8,800 nucleotides of DNA from positions 1 to 8,800 of the forward strand of contig JAEXNZ010000222.1 of NCBI GenBank assembly GCA_023439425.1, given 5' to 3'. Both the position numbers and the translations under genes were made by a program. The notes beneath the pieces were generated by a model that had not been told where the DNA came from, did not search any database, and saw only the letters and a program-made list of their open reading frames with translations. Within the stretch, counting starts at the first letter, position 1. Every line of letters begins with the position of its first letter. The DNA comes from Pseudomonadota bacterium. GTDB lineage: Bacteria; Pseudomonadota; Gammaproteobacteria; Xanthomonadales; Xanthomonadaceae. Below, piece by piece: positions 1 to 7,800 of the stretch.

Positions 1-5
1 CCTAC
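1..5 (-). repeat. Head of a second GTAG-type REP palindrome, cut by window edge
   Basis: CTAC at 2-5 is the reverse complement of GTAG and faces the complete GTAG palindrome at 20-44 across 14 bases. If it is the head of an inverted element, the body lies left of the window and the two would form a head-to-head pair, an arrangement known for REP/SMAG elements. The flanks also make a perfect 7-bp inverted repeat (1-7 with 18-24), which supports a paired origin. Only the head is visible, so this is tentative. Confidence 0.35.
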
Positions 6-19
6 GGGATAGATGCACC

Positions 20-44
20 GTAGGTGACACGCCCTGCGTGTCAC
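20..44 (+). repeat. GTAG-headed REP/SMAG-like palindrome
   Basis: GTAG (20-23) is followed directly by a perfect 9-bp inverted repeat, GTGACACGC (24-32) and GCGTGTCAC (36-44), with a 3-nt CCT loop. A GTAG tetranucleotide at the foot of a short hairpin is the signature of REP sequences mobilised by RAYT transposases, and of the SMAG repeats that are abundant in Stenotrophomonas maltophilia genomes. The arm sequence differs from the GCCGGC-rich arms I associate with the common SMAG type, so it may be another subfamily. It sits just before a terminator, between transcription units, a usual place for such repeats. A chance hairpin remains possible because only one complete copy is visible. Confidence 0.65.
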
Positions 45-49
45 GACGG

Positions 50-90
50 AAAACCGGTCCCCCCGCCAACCGGGGGAGAACCGGTTTTTT
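50..90 (+). terminator. Intrinsic terminator of the upstream (off-window) gene
   Basis: A strong hairpin is formed by AAAACCGGT (50-58) pairing with ACCGGTTTT (80-88), continued after a small internal loop by CCCCCG (60-65) pairing with CGGGGG (71-76), closing a 5-nt loop. A run of six T (85-90) follows at once, the classic Rho-independent form for + strand transcription. The opposite strand has a shorter T-run, so weaker action in reverse is possible. It should insulate the operon starting at 172 from whatever lies to the left. Confidence 0.9.
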
Positions 91-102
91 AAGCGTTTCA
101 GC

Positions 103-116
103 TGTAAACGATTTCA
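103..116. promoter_or_regulatory. Candidate LacI-family operator
   Basis: The 14-bp site TGTAAACGATTTCA is an imperfect palindrome centred on CG, with 10 of 14 positions symmetric (TG-AA-CG-TT-CA). This is the usual shape of operators bound by LacI-family sugar repressors. A further half-site-like CGTTTCA lies at 94-100. It is placed 56 to 69 bases before the first ATG and just before the putative -10, which suits repression of a sugar-uptake operon. No regulator gene is visible, so the factor and inducer are unknown. Confidence 0.5.
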
Positions 117-129
117 CTCCACGTACCGG

Positions 130-135
130 TATGCT
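130..135 (+). promoter_or_regulatory. Weak candidate -10 element
   Basis: TATGCT matches the sigma-70 -10 consensus at four of six bases and would start transcription near 142, giving a leader of about 30 nt before the ATG at 172. No convincing -35 lies 16-18 bases upstream; that position overlaps the operator candidate. It is flanked by a 6-bp inverted repeat, CCACGT (119-124) and ACGTGG (137-142). The promoter must lie between the terminator and 172, but this exact placement is weakly supported. Confidence 0.3.
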
Positions 136-155
136 GACGTGGAAACCGCATTTCC

Positions 156-163
156 GAGGAGGG
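156..163 (+). promoter_or_regulatory. Strong ribosome binding site deciding the start at 172
   Basis: GAGGAGGG ends 8 nt before the ATG at 172 and closely complements the 16S rRNA 3' end. It decides the start in favour of 172 over the in-frame GTG at 139: the GTG start would place this site inside the gene and put a charged stretch before the lipoprotein signal. Confidence 0.85.
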
Positions 164-171
164 CAGGCACG

Positions 172-1785
172 ATGAAGGCAACGCGCGTATTGGCAATGGC
201 AGTGCTGGCAGTGGCCGTCGCTGGCTGCAAGCCGCAGGCAGAACCCACGCCCGCCAAACCCAAGCCGCCGGTGATCCTGATCGAAGCCGATGCCCCCCCG
301 CGCCCGATGAAACCGGAACTGCCGCCGCTGTTCGACGATATCGAACGCCGCACCTTCCAGTTCTTCTGGGACACCACCAATGAGGTCAACGGGCTCAGCC
401 CGGACCGCTATCCCTCGCGCCCGTTCGCCAGCATCGCGGCAGTGGGCTACGCGCTGACCGCATACCCCATTGGCGTGGAAAACGGCTGGGTCAGCCGCAC
501 CCAGGCGGTGGACCGCACCCTGACCACGCTGAAGTTCTTCCGTGACCTGTCCACCGGGCCGCAGCGCACCGGTAAGGGCGGCTACAAGGGCTTCTACTAT
601 CACTTCCTGGACATGCAGACCGGCCACCGCTATGACAGCTGGGTGGAACTGTCCAGCGTGGACACCGCGCTGCTGATGATGGGCGTGCTGTTCGCACAGT
701 CGTACTACACCGGTGACGACCCGCGCGAAAAAGAAATCCGCGCCATTGCCGATACGCTGTACAAGCGCGTGGACTGGCCGTGGCTGCAGCAGCGCTCGCC
801 GCTGATCTCGATGGGCTGGTTCCCGGAAAGCGGCTTCATCGACCATGACTGGATGGGCTACAACGAAGCCATGATGGTCTACATCCTGGCGCTGGGCTCG
901 CCGACGCACCCGGTCAGCCCGGACGCGTGGACCGTGTGGACCCGCACCTATGACAACGACTGGGGCGTGTTCCAGGGTCAGGAATACCTGTCGTTCGGCC
1001 CGCTGTTCGGCCACCAGTACACCCACGTCTGGATCGACTTCCGCGACATCCAGGATGCGTACATGCGCGAGCGTGGCAGCACCTACTTCCTCAACAGCCG
1101 TTCAGCGGCCCTGGCGCAGCGCGAATACGCCATTGCCAACCCGATGAACTGGAAGGAGTACGGCGAGAACGTGTGGGGCCTGACCGCCAGCGACGGTCCG
1201 CAGAACACCACCCAGGAGTTCCGTGGCGAGCAGCGACAGTTCCGCCACTACTCCTCGCGCGGTGCGGGCCTGCGCGAGAACTTCGACGACGGCACCATTG
1301 CACCGACTGCGGCGATCTCCTCGGTGGTGTTCGCGCCGGAAGAAGTGATTCCGGCCACGCTGGAAATGCACAAGCGCTACGGCGACTACCTGTATTCCAG
1401 CTATGGCTTCCTGGATTCGTTCAACCCCAGCTTCACTTTCGACATTCCGATCAAGACCGGGCGCATGGTGCCCGATCGCGGCTGGGTGGCCAGTGACTAC
1501 ATCGGCATCGACCAGGGCCCGATCCTGACCATGATTGCCAACTACCGCAACGATTTCGTCTGGGACGTGATGAAGACCAATCCGCATATCCGGCGCGGTC
1601 TGGAACGTGCCGGCTTCAGCGGTGGCTGGCTGACCCCGGAAGGCGAGGAGATGCCGCTGGAGCTGCAGAAAGATGAAAAGGCGGCCGCCGCCCGTTCGAT
1701 CGGCATTGCCGAATCGCGCGCCGCTGCAGCGCAGGAACAGAAGAACAATGCCAACAACAACCGCAGCCAGCCGCAAGGAAAGTAA
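172..1785 (+). CDS. Glucoamylase-like lipoprotein, probable GH144-type beta-glucanase
   Basis: The protein has 537 residues. It begins with a lipoprotein signal (MKATRVLA... then lipobox V16-A-G-C19), then a Pro-rich linker to about residue 48, then a glycoamylase-like (alpha/alpha)6 domain covering roughly 52-495. Recognisable blocks are RRTFQFFWD (59-67), IAAVGYALTAYPIGVENGW (88-106), a YDSWVELSSVDTALL stretch (154-168), GYNEAM (229-234), FGPLFGHQYTHVWIDF (275-290), APTAAISS (377-384) and IGIDQGPI (444-451). E159, D164 and E232 are candidate catalytic acids by position. The characterised bacterial enzymes with this domain (GH144) are endo-beta-1,2-glucanases, so cleavage of beta-1,2-glucan at the cell envelope is the best guess; other beta-glucans cannot be excluded, and the common label 'glucoamylase' is probably misleading. 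The last 37 residues or so form an Ala/Gln/Asn-rich tail of low complexity. It is the first gene of the operon; the next starts 3 nt after its TAA. Confidence 0.85.
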   Translation: MKATRVLAMAVLAVAVAGCKPQAEPTPAKPKPPVILIEADAPPRPMKPELPPLFDDIERRTFQFFWDTTNEVNGLSPDRYPSRPFASIAAVGYALTAYPIGVENGWVSRTQAVDRTLTTLKFFRDLSTGPQRTGKGGYKGFYYHFLDMQTGHRYDSWVELSSVDTALLMMGVLFAQSYYTGDDPREKEIRAIADTLYKRVDWPWLQQRSPLISMGWFPESGFIDHDWMGYNEAMMVYILALGSPTHPVSPDAWTVWTRTYDNDWGVFQGQEYLSFGPLFGHQYTHVWIDFRDIQDAYMRERGSTYFLNSRSAALAQREYAIANPMNWKEYGENVWGLTASDGPQNTTQEFRGEQRQFRHYSSRGAGLRENFDDGTIAPTAAISSVVFAPEEVIPATLEMHKRYGDYLYSSYGFLDSFNPSFTFDIPIKTGRMVPDRGWVASDYIGIDQGPILTMIANYRNDFVWDVMKTNPHIRRGLERAGFSGGWLTPEGEEMPLELQKDEKAAAARSIGIAESRAAAAQEQKNNANNNRSQPQGK

Positions 1786-1788
1786 GCA

Positions 1789-3096
1789 GTGCCCGTGATT
1801 TTGCGTCCCCGCCGTTGGGTGACTTTATTGCTGCTGGTGATCGGCAGCCTGGTGTTGAGTGCCTGCCGCAAGGAGCCGGAAGGCGTCACCGTGCGCTTCT
1901 GGGCGATGGGCCGCGAGGCCGAGGTGGTGAGTGGGCTGATCCGCGAATTCGAAGCGGAGAACCCGGGCATCCACGTCGATGTGCAGAACATTCCGTGGAC
2001 CGCCGCGCATGAGAAGCTGCTGACTGCGTTCGCCGCCGATGGCCTGCCGGACGTGTGCCAGCTCGGCAACACCTGGATTCCCGAGTTCGCCGAACTCAAC
2101 ACGCTGACCCCGCTGCAGCCATTCGTTGCGCAGTCGAAGGTGGTGGACCCGGCCGACTACTTCCAGGGTATCTGGGACACCAACGTCATCCACGACGAAC
2201 TGGTCGGCGTGCCGTGGTACGTGGACACCCGCCTTCTGTACTACCGCAAGGACCTGCTGGCCAAGGCCGGCCATGACCACCCGCCGACAACCTGGGACGA
2301 ATGGAACCAGATGATGGCGGACATCAAAAAGATGCAGGGCCCGAACCGCTATGCGGTGCTGATGCCGATCAACGAGTTCGAGCAGCAGTTGTCGTTCGCC
2401 CTGCAGCAGCCGGACCCGCTGCTGCGCGACCACGACACCCGGGGCAATTTCCGCAGCCCGGGCTTCCGCCGCACGCTGGCGTTCTACGAGAACATGTTCG
2501 CGCAGGGCTGGGCCCCGCGCATGTCCGAAACCCAGATCAGCAACGTGTGGGACGAGTTCTTCCGCGGCTTCAACGTGTTCTATCTGTCCGGGCCCTGGAA
2601 CATCCGTGAGTTCAAGAAGCTGCAGCCCAAGGAACTGGAGGGGAAGTGGGGCACCGCCGCGCTGCCCGGTCCGGACGGCCTGGGTGCGGGCATTGCCGGT
2701 GGCACCAGTCTGGTGATCTTCCGCTCGTCGCAGCAGAAGGAAGCGTCGTGGAAGCTGATCGAGTTCCTGTCGCGCCCGGATATCCAGCAGCGTTTCCATT
2801 CCATCATCGGCGACCTGCCGCCGCGTCGCAGCACCTGGGAACACCCGTCGCTGGCCAATGACCCGCTGGCGCAGCCGTTCCGTGACCAGCTCGAGCGCGT
2901 GCGGGCCACGCCGAAGGTGCTGGAGTGGGAGCGGATCGTGCAGGAAATGCGCATCGTCACCGAGAAGGTGGTGCGTGGCGGCATGGACCAGGACAAGGCC
3001 GTGACCGAGCTGGATGACCGCGTTGACAAGGTGCTGGCCAAGCGCCGCTGGATGTTCGATCAGCAACAGGCGGCGAAGGCGGAGGTGCAGCCATGA
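1789..3096 (+). CDS. ABC transporter sugar-binding lipoprotein (CUT1 type)
   Basis: The 435-residue product is an extracellular solute-binding protein of the MalE/UgpB-like family (family 1), which captures an oligosaccharide and hands it to the permeases that follow. It starts with GTG at 1789, supported by AAGGA at 1775-1779 nine bases upstream; an in-frame GTG at 1795 is too far from that site. An N-terminal signal ends in a lipobox, L23-S-A-C26. The mature part shows the family pattern: VTVRFWAMG near 33-41, EFEAENPGIHVDV (53-65), PDVCQLGNTWIPEF (87-100), the GVPWYVDTRLLYYRKDLL segment (140-157), the FLSGPW-like stretch FYLSGPW (264-270) and GGTSLVIF (304-311). The length is normal. A lipid anchor is unusual for Gram-negative sugar-binding proteins, which are mostly free in the periplasm. 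The specificity cannot be read directly; beta-gluco-oligosaccharides are inferred from the neighbouring glucanase. Confidence 0.93.
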   Translation: MPVILRPRRWVTLLLLVIGSLVLSACRKEPEGVTVRFWAMGREAEVVSGLIREFEAENPGIHVDVQNIPWTAAHEKLLTAFAADGLPDVCQLGNTWIPEFAELNTLTPLQPFVAQSKVVDPADYFQGIWDTNVIHDELVGVPWYVDTRLLYYRKDLLAKAGHDHPPTTWDEWNQMMADIKKMQGPNRYAVLMPINEFEQQLSFALQQPDPLLRDHDTRGNFRSPGFRRTLAFYENMFAQGWAPRMSETQISNVWDEFFRGFNVFYLSGPWNIREFKKLQPKELEGKWGTAALPGPDGLGAGIAGGTSLVIFRSSQQKEASWKLIEFLSRPDIQQRFHSIIGDLPPRRSTWEHPSLANDPLAQPFRDQLERVRATPKVLEWERIVQEMRIVTEKVVRGGMDQDKAVTELDDRVDKVLAKRRWMFDQQQAAKAEVQP

Positions 3097-3974
3097 AACA
3101 GCGTTCCTTGATTGGCTGGCTGTTCGCCGGCCCGGCGCTGGTGGTGATCGGCGTGTTCTTCGGCCTGCCGGTGGCGTCGGCACTCGCACTGAGCATCACC
3201 GACTTCGACCTGTATGCATTGGCCGACGGTGCCAACCTGCGCTTTGTCGGGCTGGGCAACTACATCGACCTGCTGCAGACCCCGATGTTCTGGAAGTCGC
3301 TGTGGAACACCACCTACTTCGTGATCGTCGGTGTGCCGATGTCGATTGCGGTGTCGCTGGGCGCAGCAATGCTGCTCAACGCCCCGGCGGCGCGCTTCAA
3401 GGCGCTGTTCCGCACCGCGCTGTTCGCCCCGGTGGTAACCACGCTGGTGGCGGTGGCGGTGATCTGGCGGTACCTGTTCCACACCAGCTACGGGCTGGTG
3501 AACTACGGGCTGGGCCAGATCGGCATCGACCCGATCGACTGGCTGGGCGACCCCAACTGGGCGATGCCGACCATCATGCTGTTCGCGGTGTGGAAGAACT
3601 TCGGCTACAACATGGTGATCTTCCTGGCCGGACTGCAGGCGATTCCGCACGACCTGTACGAGGCCGCGCGCATCGACGGGGCCTCGCGCTGGAAGCAGTT
3701 CCTGCACATCACCCTGCCGATGCTGGGGCCGGTGCTGCTGGTGGTCGGGGTGATTACCGTGTCCGGCTACTTCCAGCTGTTCGCCGAGCCCTACGTGATG
3801 ACCCGTGGCGACCCACTGCAGAGCACCGTGAGCGTGCTGTACTTCATGTTTGAAGAAGGCTTCAAGTGGTGGAACCTCGGCCGTGCATCGGCGGTGGCGT
3901 TCCTGCTGTTCCTGATCATCCTGGCCGTCACCACCGTGATGCTGCGTTTCGGCCGCAAGAGGCAGTTGGTATGA
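3093..3974 (+). CDS. ABC sugar transporter inner-membrane permease, MalF/UgpA type
   Basis: The 293-residue integral membrane protein has about six hydrophobic segments (near 8-30, 73-95, 106-126, 158-180, 208-228 and 261-283). The EAA loop that docks on the ATPase is clear: EAARIDGAS at 190-198 continuing to LP at 208-209. The domain is the binding-protein-dependent transport inner-membrane component, and the size and the short N terminus fit the UgpA/LacF/MsmF branch of CUT1, not the longer MalF of E. coli. ATGA overlap with the binding-protein gene and GGAGGTG at 3081-3087, 5 nt before the ATG, indicate coupled translation. It forms the channel with the next gene product. Sequence alone does not give the sugar. 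Confidence 0.95.
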   Translation: MKQRSLIGWLFAGPALVVIGVFFGLPVASALALSITDFDLYALADGANLRFVGLGNYIDLLQTPMFWKSLWNTTYFVIVGVPMSIAVSLGAAMLLNAPAARFKALFRTALFAPVVTTLVAVAVIWRYLFHTSYGLVNYGLGQIGIDPIDWLGDPNWAMPTIMLFAVWKNFGYNMVIFLAGLQAIPHDLYEAARIDGASRWKQFLHITLPMLGPVLLVVGVITVSGYFQLFAEPYVMTRGDPLQSTVSVLYFMFEEGFKWWNLGRASAVAFLLFLIILAVTTVMLRFGRKRQLV

Positions 3975-4807
3975 GTCGTGAAATCGGCCAGTCGCGCTGG
4001 CACGCGTGGTGGGTGAACGGGGGGCTGGCGGTGCTGGCCGCCATCAGCCTGGCCCCGCTGCTGTGGATGGTGTCGGTCTCGTTCATGCCGACCGGCGAGG
4101 CGGCGCATTTCCCGCCGCCGCTGCTGCCCTCGTCGGTGACCACCAACAACTACCATGAACTGTTCGCCCGCACCGGCATGGGCAACAACTTCATCAACAG
4201 CCTGGGCGTGTCGCTGGCGATCACCCTGGGTTCGCTGCTGCTCAACACCATGGCCGGCTATGCGTTCGCCAAGCTGCGTTTCGTCGGCCGCGAGCGCCTG
4301 TTCCAGCTGCTGCTGGCGGCGCTGGTGATTCCGGCGCAGGTGGCGATGCTGCCGCTGTTCCTGCTGATGAAGCAGCTGGGGCTGGTGAACAGCTACGGCG
4401 GCGTGGTGGTGCCGGCGCTGGCCAGCGTGTTCGGCATCTTCCTGGTGCGCCAGTACGCGCGCTCGATTCCGGATGAACTGCTGGAAGCGGCCCGCATCGA
4501 CGGGGCAGGGGAGCTGCGGATCTTCTTCCAGATCGTGCTGCCCATGCTCAAACCGGTCCTGGTGACCCTGTCGATCTTCACCTTCATGGGGGCCTGGAAC
4601 GATTTCATGTGGCCGTTGATCGTGTTGACCGACCAGGAACACTACACTTTGCCGGTTGCCCTGGCCACGCTGTCGCGCGAACACATCATGGACGTTGAAA
4701 TGATGATGGCCGGCGCGGTGGTCACGGTGGTTCCGGTGCTGGCACTGTTCCTGGTGCTGCAGCGCTATTACATCCAAGGTCTGCTGCTGGGGAGTGTCAA
4801 AGGGTGA
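3971..4807 (+). CDS. ABC sugar transporter inner-membrane permease, MalG/UgpE type
   Basis: The product has 278 residues. The start is the ATG at 3971, which overlaps the preceding TGA as ATGA and has AAGAGG (3957-3962) 8 nt upstream; an open frame reaching back to 3866 runs inside the previous gene and is not used. About six membrane segments are present (near 14-36, 74-98, 109-131, 143-160, 183-209 and 246-272). The EAA loop EAARIDGAG (162-170) through LP (180-181) and the FMGAWNDFMWPL block (205-216) are typical of the MalG/UgpE/LacG partner permease. It pairs with the permease encoded just upstream. The two proteins share the same EAARIDGA core, consistent with both docking on one kind of ATPase, which is not encoded here. 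Confidence 0.95.
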   Translation: MSREIGQSRWHAWWVNGGLAVLAAISLAPLLWMVSVSFMPTGEAAHFPPPLLPSSVTTNNYHELFARTGMGNNFINSLGVSLAITLGSLLLNTMAGYAFAKLRFVGRERLFQLLLAALVIPAQVAMLPLFLLMKQLGLVNSYGGVVVPALASVFGIFLVRQYARSIPDELLEAARIDGAGELRIFFQIVLPMLKPVLVTLSIFTFMGAWNDFMWPLIVLTDQEHYTLPVALATLSREHIMDVEMMMAGAVVTVVPVLALFLVLQRYYIQGLLLGSVKG

Positions 4808-7800
4808 AACGTGCCGTCGTTGCGGTGAGTCTGGTTCTGGGTGCGGTGGTGTCGATGACGGCGGTGGCAGCACCTCCGGCGGCTCCGGCCGCGGTCAAGG
4901 TGCTGGACAACTTCGACGACATGTCGGCCTGGAAGCTGGTGGTGTCCGACCAGGTCAGCGGTTCGCTGCGCAGCGTGGCCGGCAATGGTGGCGGACGCGC
5001 GCTGTGCCTGGACTACAACTTCCACGAGGTGTCCGGCTATGTGGGCATCCGCCGCGAACTGCCGATCACCTGGCCGGACAATTACCAGCTGGGCTTCCAG
5101 ATCCGTGGCGACTCGCCGGGCAACGACCTGCAGGTCAAACTGATCGACGCCAGCGGCGACAACGTCTGGTGGGTGAATCGCCCGGGCTACGCCTTCCCCA
5201 AGACCTGGACCGGCGTGCAGTACCGCAAGCGCCAGATCGACAAGGCGTGGGGGCCGTCGGCCGAGACCACGCTGAGCAACAGCAAGTCGGTGGAGTTCAC
5301 CATCTACAGCAAGGTCGGTGGGCGCGGCACGGTGTGCTTCGACCGGCTGACCCTGCAACCCTTGCCGCCGGTCGATACCTCGGCACTGACCGCTTCGGTG
5401 ATTGCCGACACCGCCACCGCGCTGCAGGGCCGGCTGGTGGACGGCAAGCCGGACACGGTGTGGATCAGCGGTGGCGTGCCCGAACAGACCATCAGCCTGG
5501 ACCTGCACAAGGTGCGTGAGTTCGGTGGCGCGGTGATCCAGTGGGTGCCGGGCCTGGAGGCCACGCGGTATGTGGTGCGCGCCTCGCAGGACGGCCGCGA
5601 CTGGAAAACGCTGCGCGAGATCACCGCCGGCGGTGGCGGCGACCGCGACTGGCTGGCGCTGCCGGACACCGAGGCGCGCTACCTGCGCTTCGACCTGCAG
5701 GGCGGGCGCAGCTGGCGTTACGGCATTCGTGACATCGCGATCAAGCCGCTGGATTTTGCCGGCACCCCGAATGAGTTCATCGAGTCGGTCGGCGCGGATC
5801 TGCCGCGCGGCTCGGTCCCGCGTGGCTTCAGCGGTGAACAACCGTACTGGACCCTGCTGGGCCTGGACGGCGGCAAGGAGCAGGCACTGATCGGCGAAGA
5901 CGGCGCGCTGGAAGTGGCCAAGGCCAGCTTCAGCGTCGAGCCGTTCGTGGTGGTCGACAAGAAGGTGCTGAGCTGGGCGGATGTGGAATCCAAACAGTCC
6001 TTGCAGGACGATTACCTGCCGATTGCCAGCGTCGACTGGACGCACCCCAAGGCCGGCCTGAAGGTGACCGGCTTCGTACAGGGCACGCCGGACAACGCCC
6101 AGCTGGTGGGGCGCTACAGCCTGCACAACCCGGACAAGGTGGCGCACGAATACACCCTGGCCCTGGCCGTGCGGCCGTGGCAGGTGAACCCGCCGCGCCA
6201 GTTCCTCAATACCGTCGGCGGCTTCAGCCGGATCGACACCCTCGACTTCGAATCCGGGCAGGTGGAAGTGAACGGCAAGCCGCGGGTGTTCCCGCTGCAG
6301 CCGGCCGATGCCAGCTTTGCCACCGCGTTCGACAGCAAGCTGGAGGTCGCGCATCTGGCCAGCGGGCATGTGCCCACCACCACCGAAGTGCGTGATGTCA
6401 CCGGGCTGGCCAGCGGCGCGCTGCTGTACCGCTGGACGTTGCAGCCCGGCGAGACCCGCGAGGTGGCGCTGGTACTGCCCCAGACCGGCAACTGGAGCAC
6501 GCCCAAGGGCTTTGACGCCGGCAAGGCGCAGCAGCAGGTGGCGGCGATGTGGCGCACCAAGCTGGACCAGGTGACCCTGCAGGTGCCGGCGGCCGGCAAG
6601 CCGCTTGCCGACACCCTGCGCACCGCGCTGGCACACATGTTGATCTCTCGGGTGGGCCCCAGCCTGCAGCCGGGGACGCGCTCGTATTCGCGCAGCTGGA
6701 TCCGCGACGGCGCGATGATTTCCGAAGGGCTGCTGCGGCTGGGTCGCAGTGATGCGGTGCGTGAGTACGTGAACTGGTATGCCCCCTACCAGTTCGAGAA
6801 CGGCAAGGTGCCGTGCTGCGTGGATGCGCGCGGCAGCGACCCGGTGCCGGAGAACGACAGTCACGGCGAGCTGATCTTCAACATTGCCGAGTACTGGCGT
6901 TACACCGGCGACACCACCTTCCTGGAACTGATGTGGCCGCATGTGCAGGGCGCGTACCAGTACATGGAGCAGCTGCGCCTGAGCGAGCGCACCGAGGAAA
7001 ACCGCGCGCGTAATCCGGCTTTCTACGGCATGATGCCGGTGTCGATCAGCCACGAAGGCTATTCGGCCAAGCCGATGCATTCGTACTGGGACAACTTCTG
7101 GGCGCTGCGTGGCTACAAGGATGCGGCCGATATCGCCGCGGCGTTGGGCAAGCTGGAAGCGATGCAGATCAGCGCCTCGCGCGATGAATTCCGCGCCGAC
7201 CTCGATGCCTCGCTGCGCGCGGCCGTGGCCCAGCACAACATCGACTACCTGCCGGGTGCGGCCGAGCTGGGCGACTTCGACGCCACCTCGACCACGATCG
7301 CGCTGGCCCCGGGTGGCGAGCAGGGCCGCCTGCCGCAGCCGTACCTGGACAACACCTTCCAGCGCTACTGGACCCAGTTCGAGCAGCGTCGTGACGGCAA
7401 GCGTGAGTGGAAGGACTACACCCCGTACGAGTGGCGTAACGTGGCCGCGTTCGTGCGCCTGGGCTGGCGCGACCGTGCCTGGCAGGCGACTGATTTCTTC
7501 TTCAAGGACCGCGCGCCGCAGGCCTGGAACCAATGGGCCGAAGTGGTCTCGCGCACCCCGCGCAAGCCGTTCTTCGTCGGCGACCTGCCGCATGCGTGGG
7601 TGGCCTCGGACTTCGTGCGCTCGGCGCTGGACATGTTCGCCTACAGCCGCGACGTGGACGACAGCCTGGTGCTGGCGGCCGGCGTGCCGACGCGCTGGCT
7701 GGAAGGGAAGGGTGTGGCGATCAAGGGCCTGCGCACCCCGCACGGGCAGTTGAGCTATGCGCTGAGCCGCACCGACAAGGTGCTGACCCTGCAGGTGCAA

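Noticed and set aside
94..110. Alternative palindrome CGTTT(94-98)/AAACG(106-110) as the main operator
   Set aside because: Its arms and its CAGCTG core are centred half a base apart, so the symmetry is poor; the CG-centred site at 103-116 fits the LacI type better.
139..171. Upstream in-frame GTG start for the first gene
   Set aside because: It would add METAFPRRAGT ahead of a good lipoprotein signal and has no ribosome binding site, whereas the ATG at 172 has GAGGAGGG 8 nt before it.
172..1785. Starch-type glucoamylase (GH15) function for the first gene
   Set aside because: The conserved blocks are those of the glycoamylase-like domain of the GH144 group, not of GH15; the name glucoamylase is an inherited label.
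1825..3189. A 454-codon minus-strand open frame opposite the binding-protein gene
   Set aside because: It is the antisense shadow of a clear solute-binding protein gene, with Arg/His/Leu-biased composition and no motif.
3866..3970. Extended start for the second permease inside the first permease gene
   Set aside because: The added residues are out-of-frame translation of the first permease; the ATG at 3971 has a binding site and the ATGA overlap seen at the other junctions.
3791..4873. A 360-codon minus-strand open frame opposite the second permease
   Set aside because: The product is His/Gln/Arg-rich and low in complexity; the + strand encodes a standard permease with an EAA loop.
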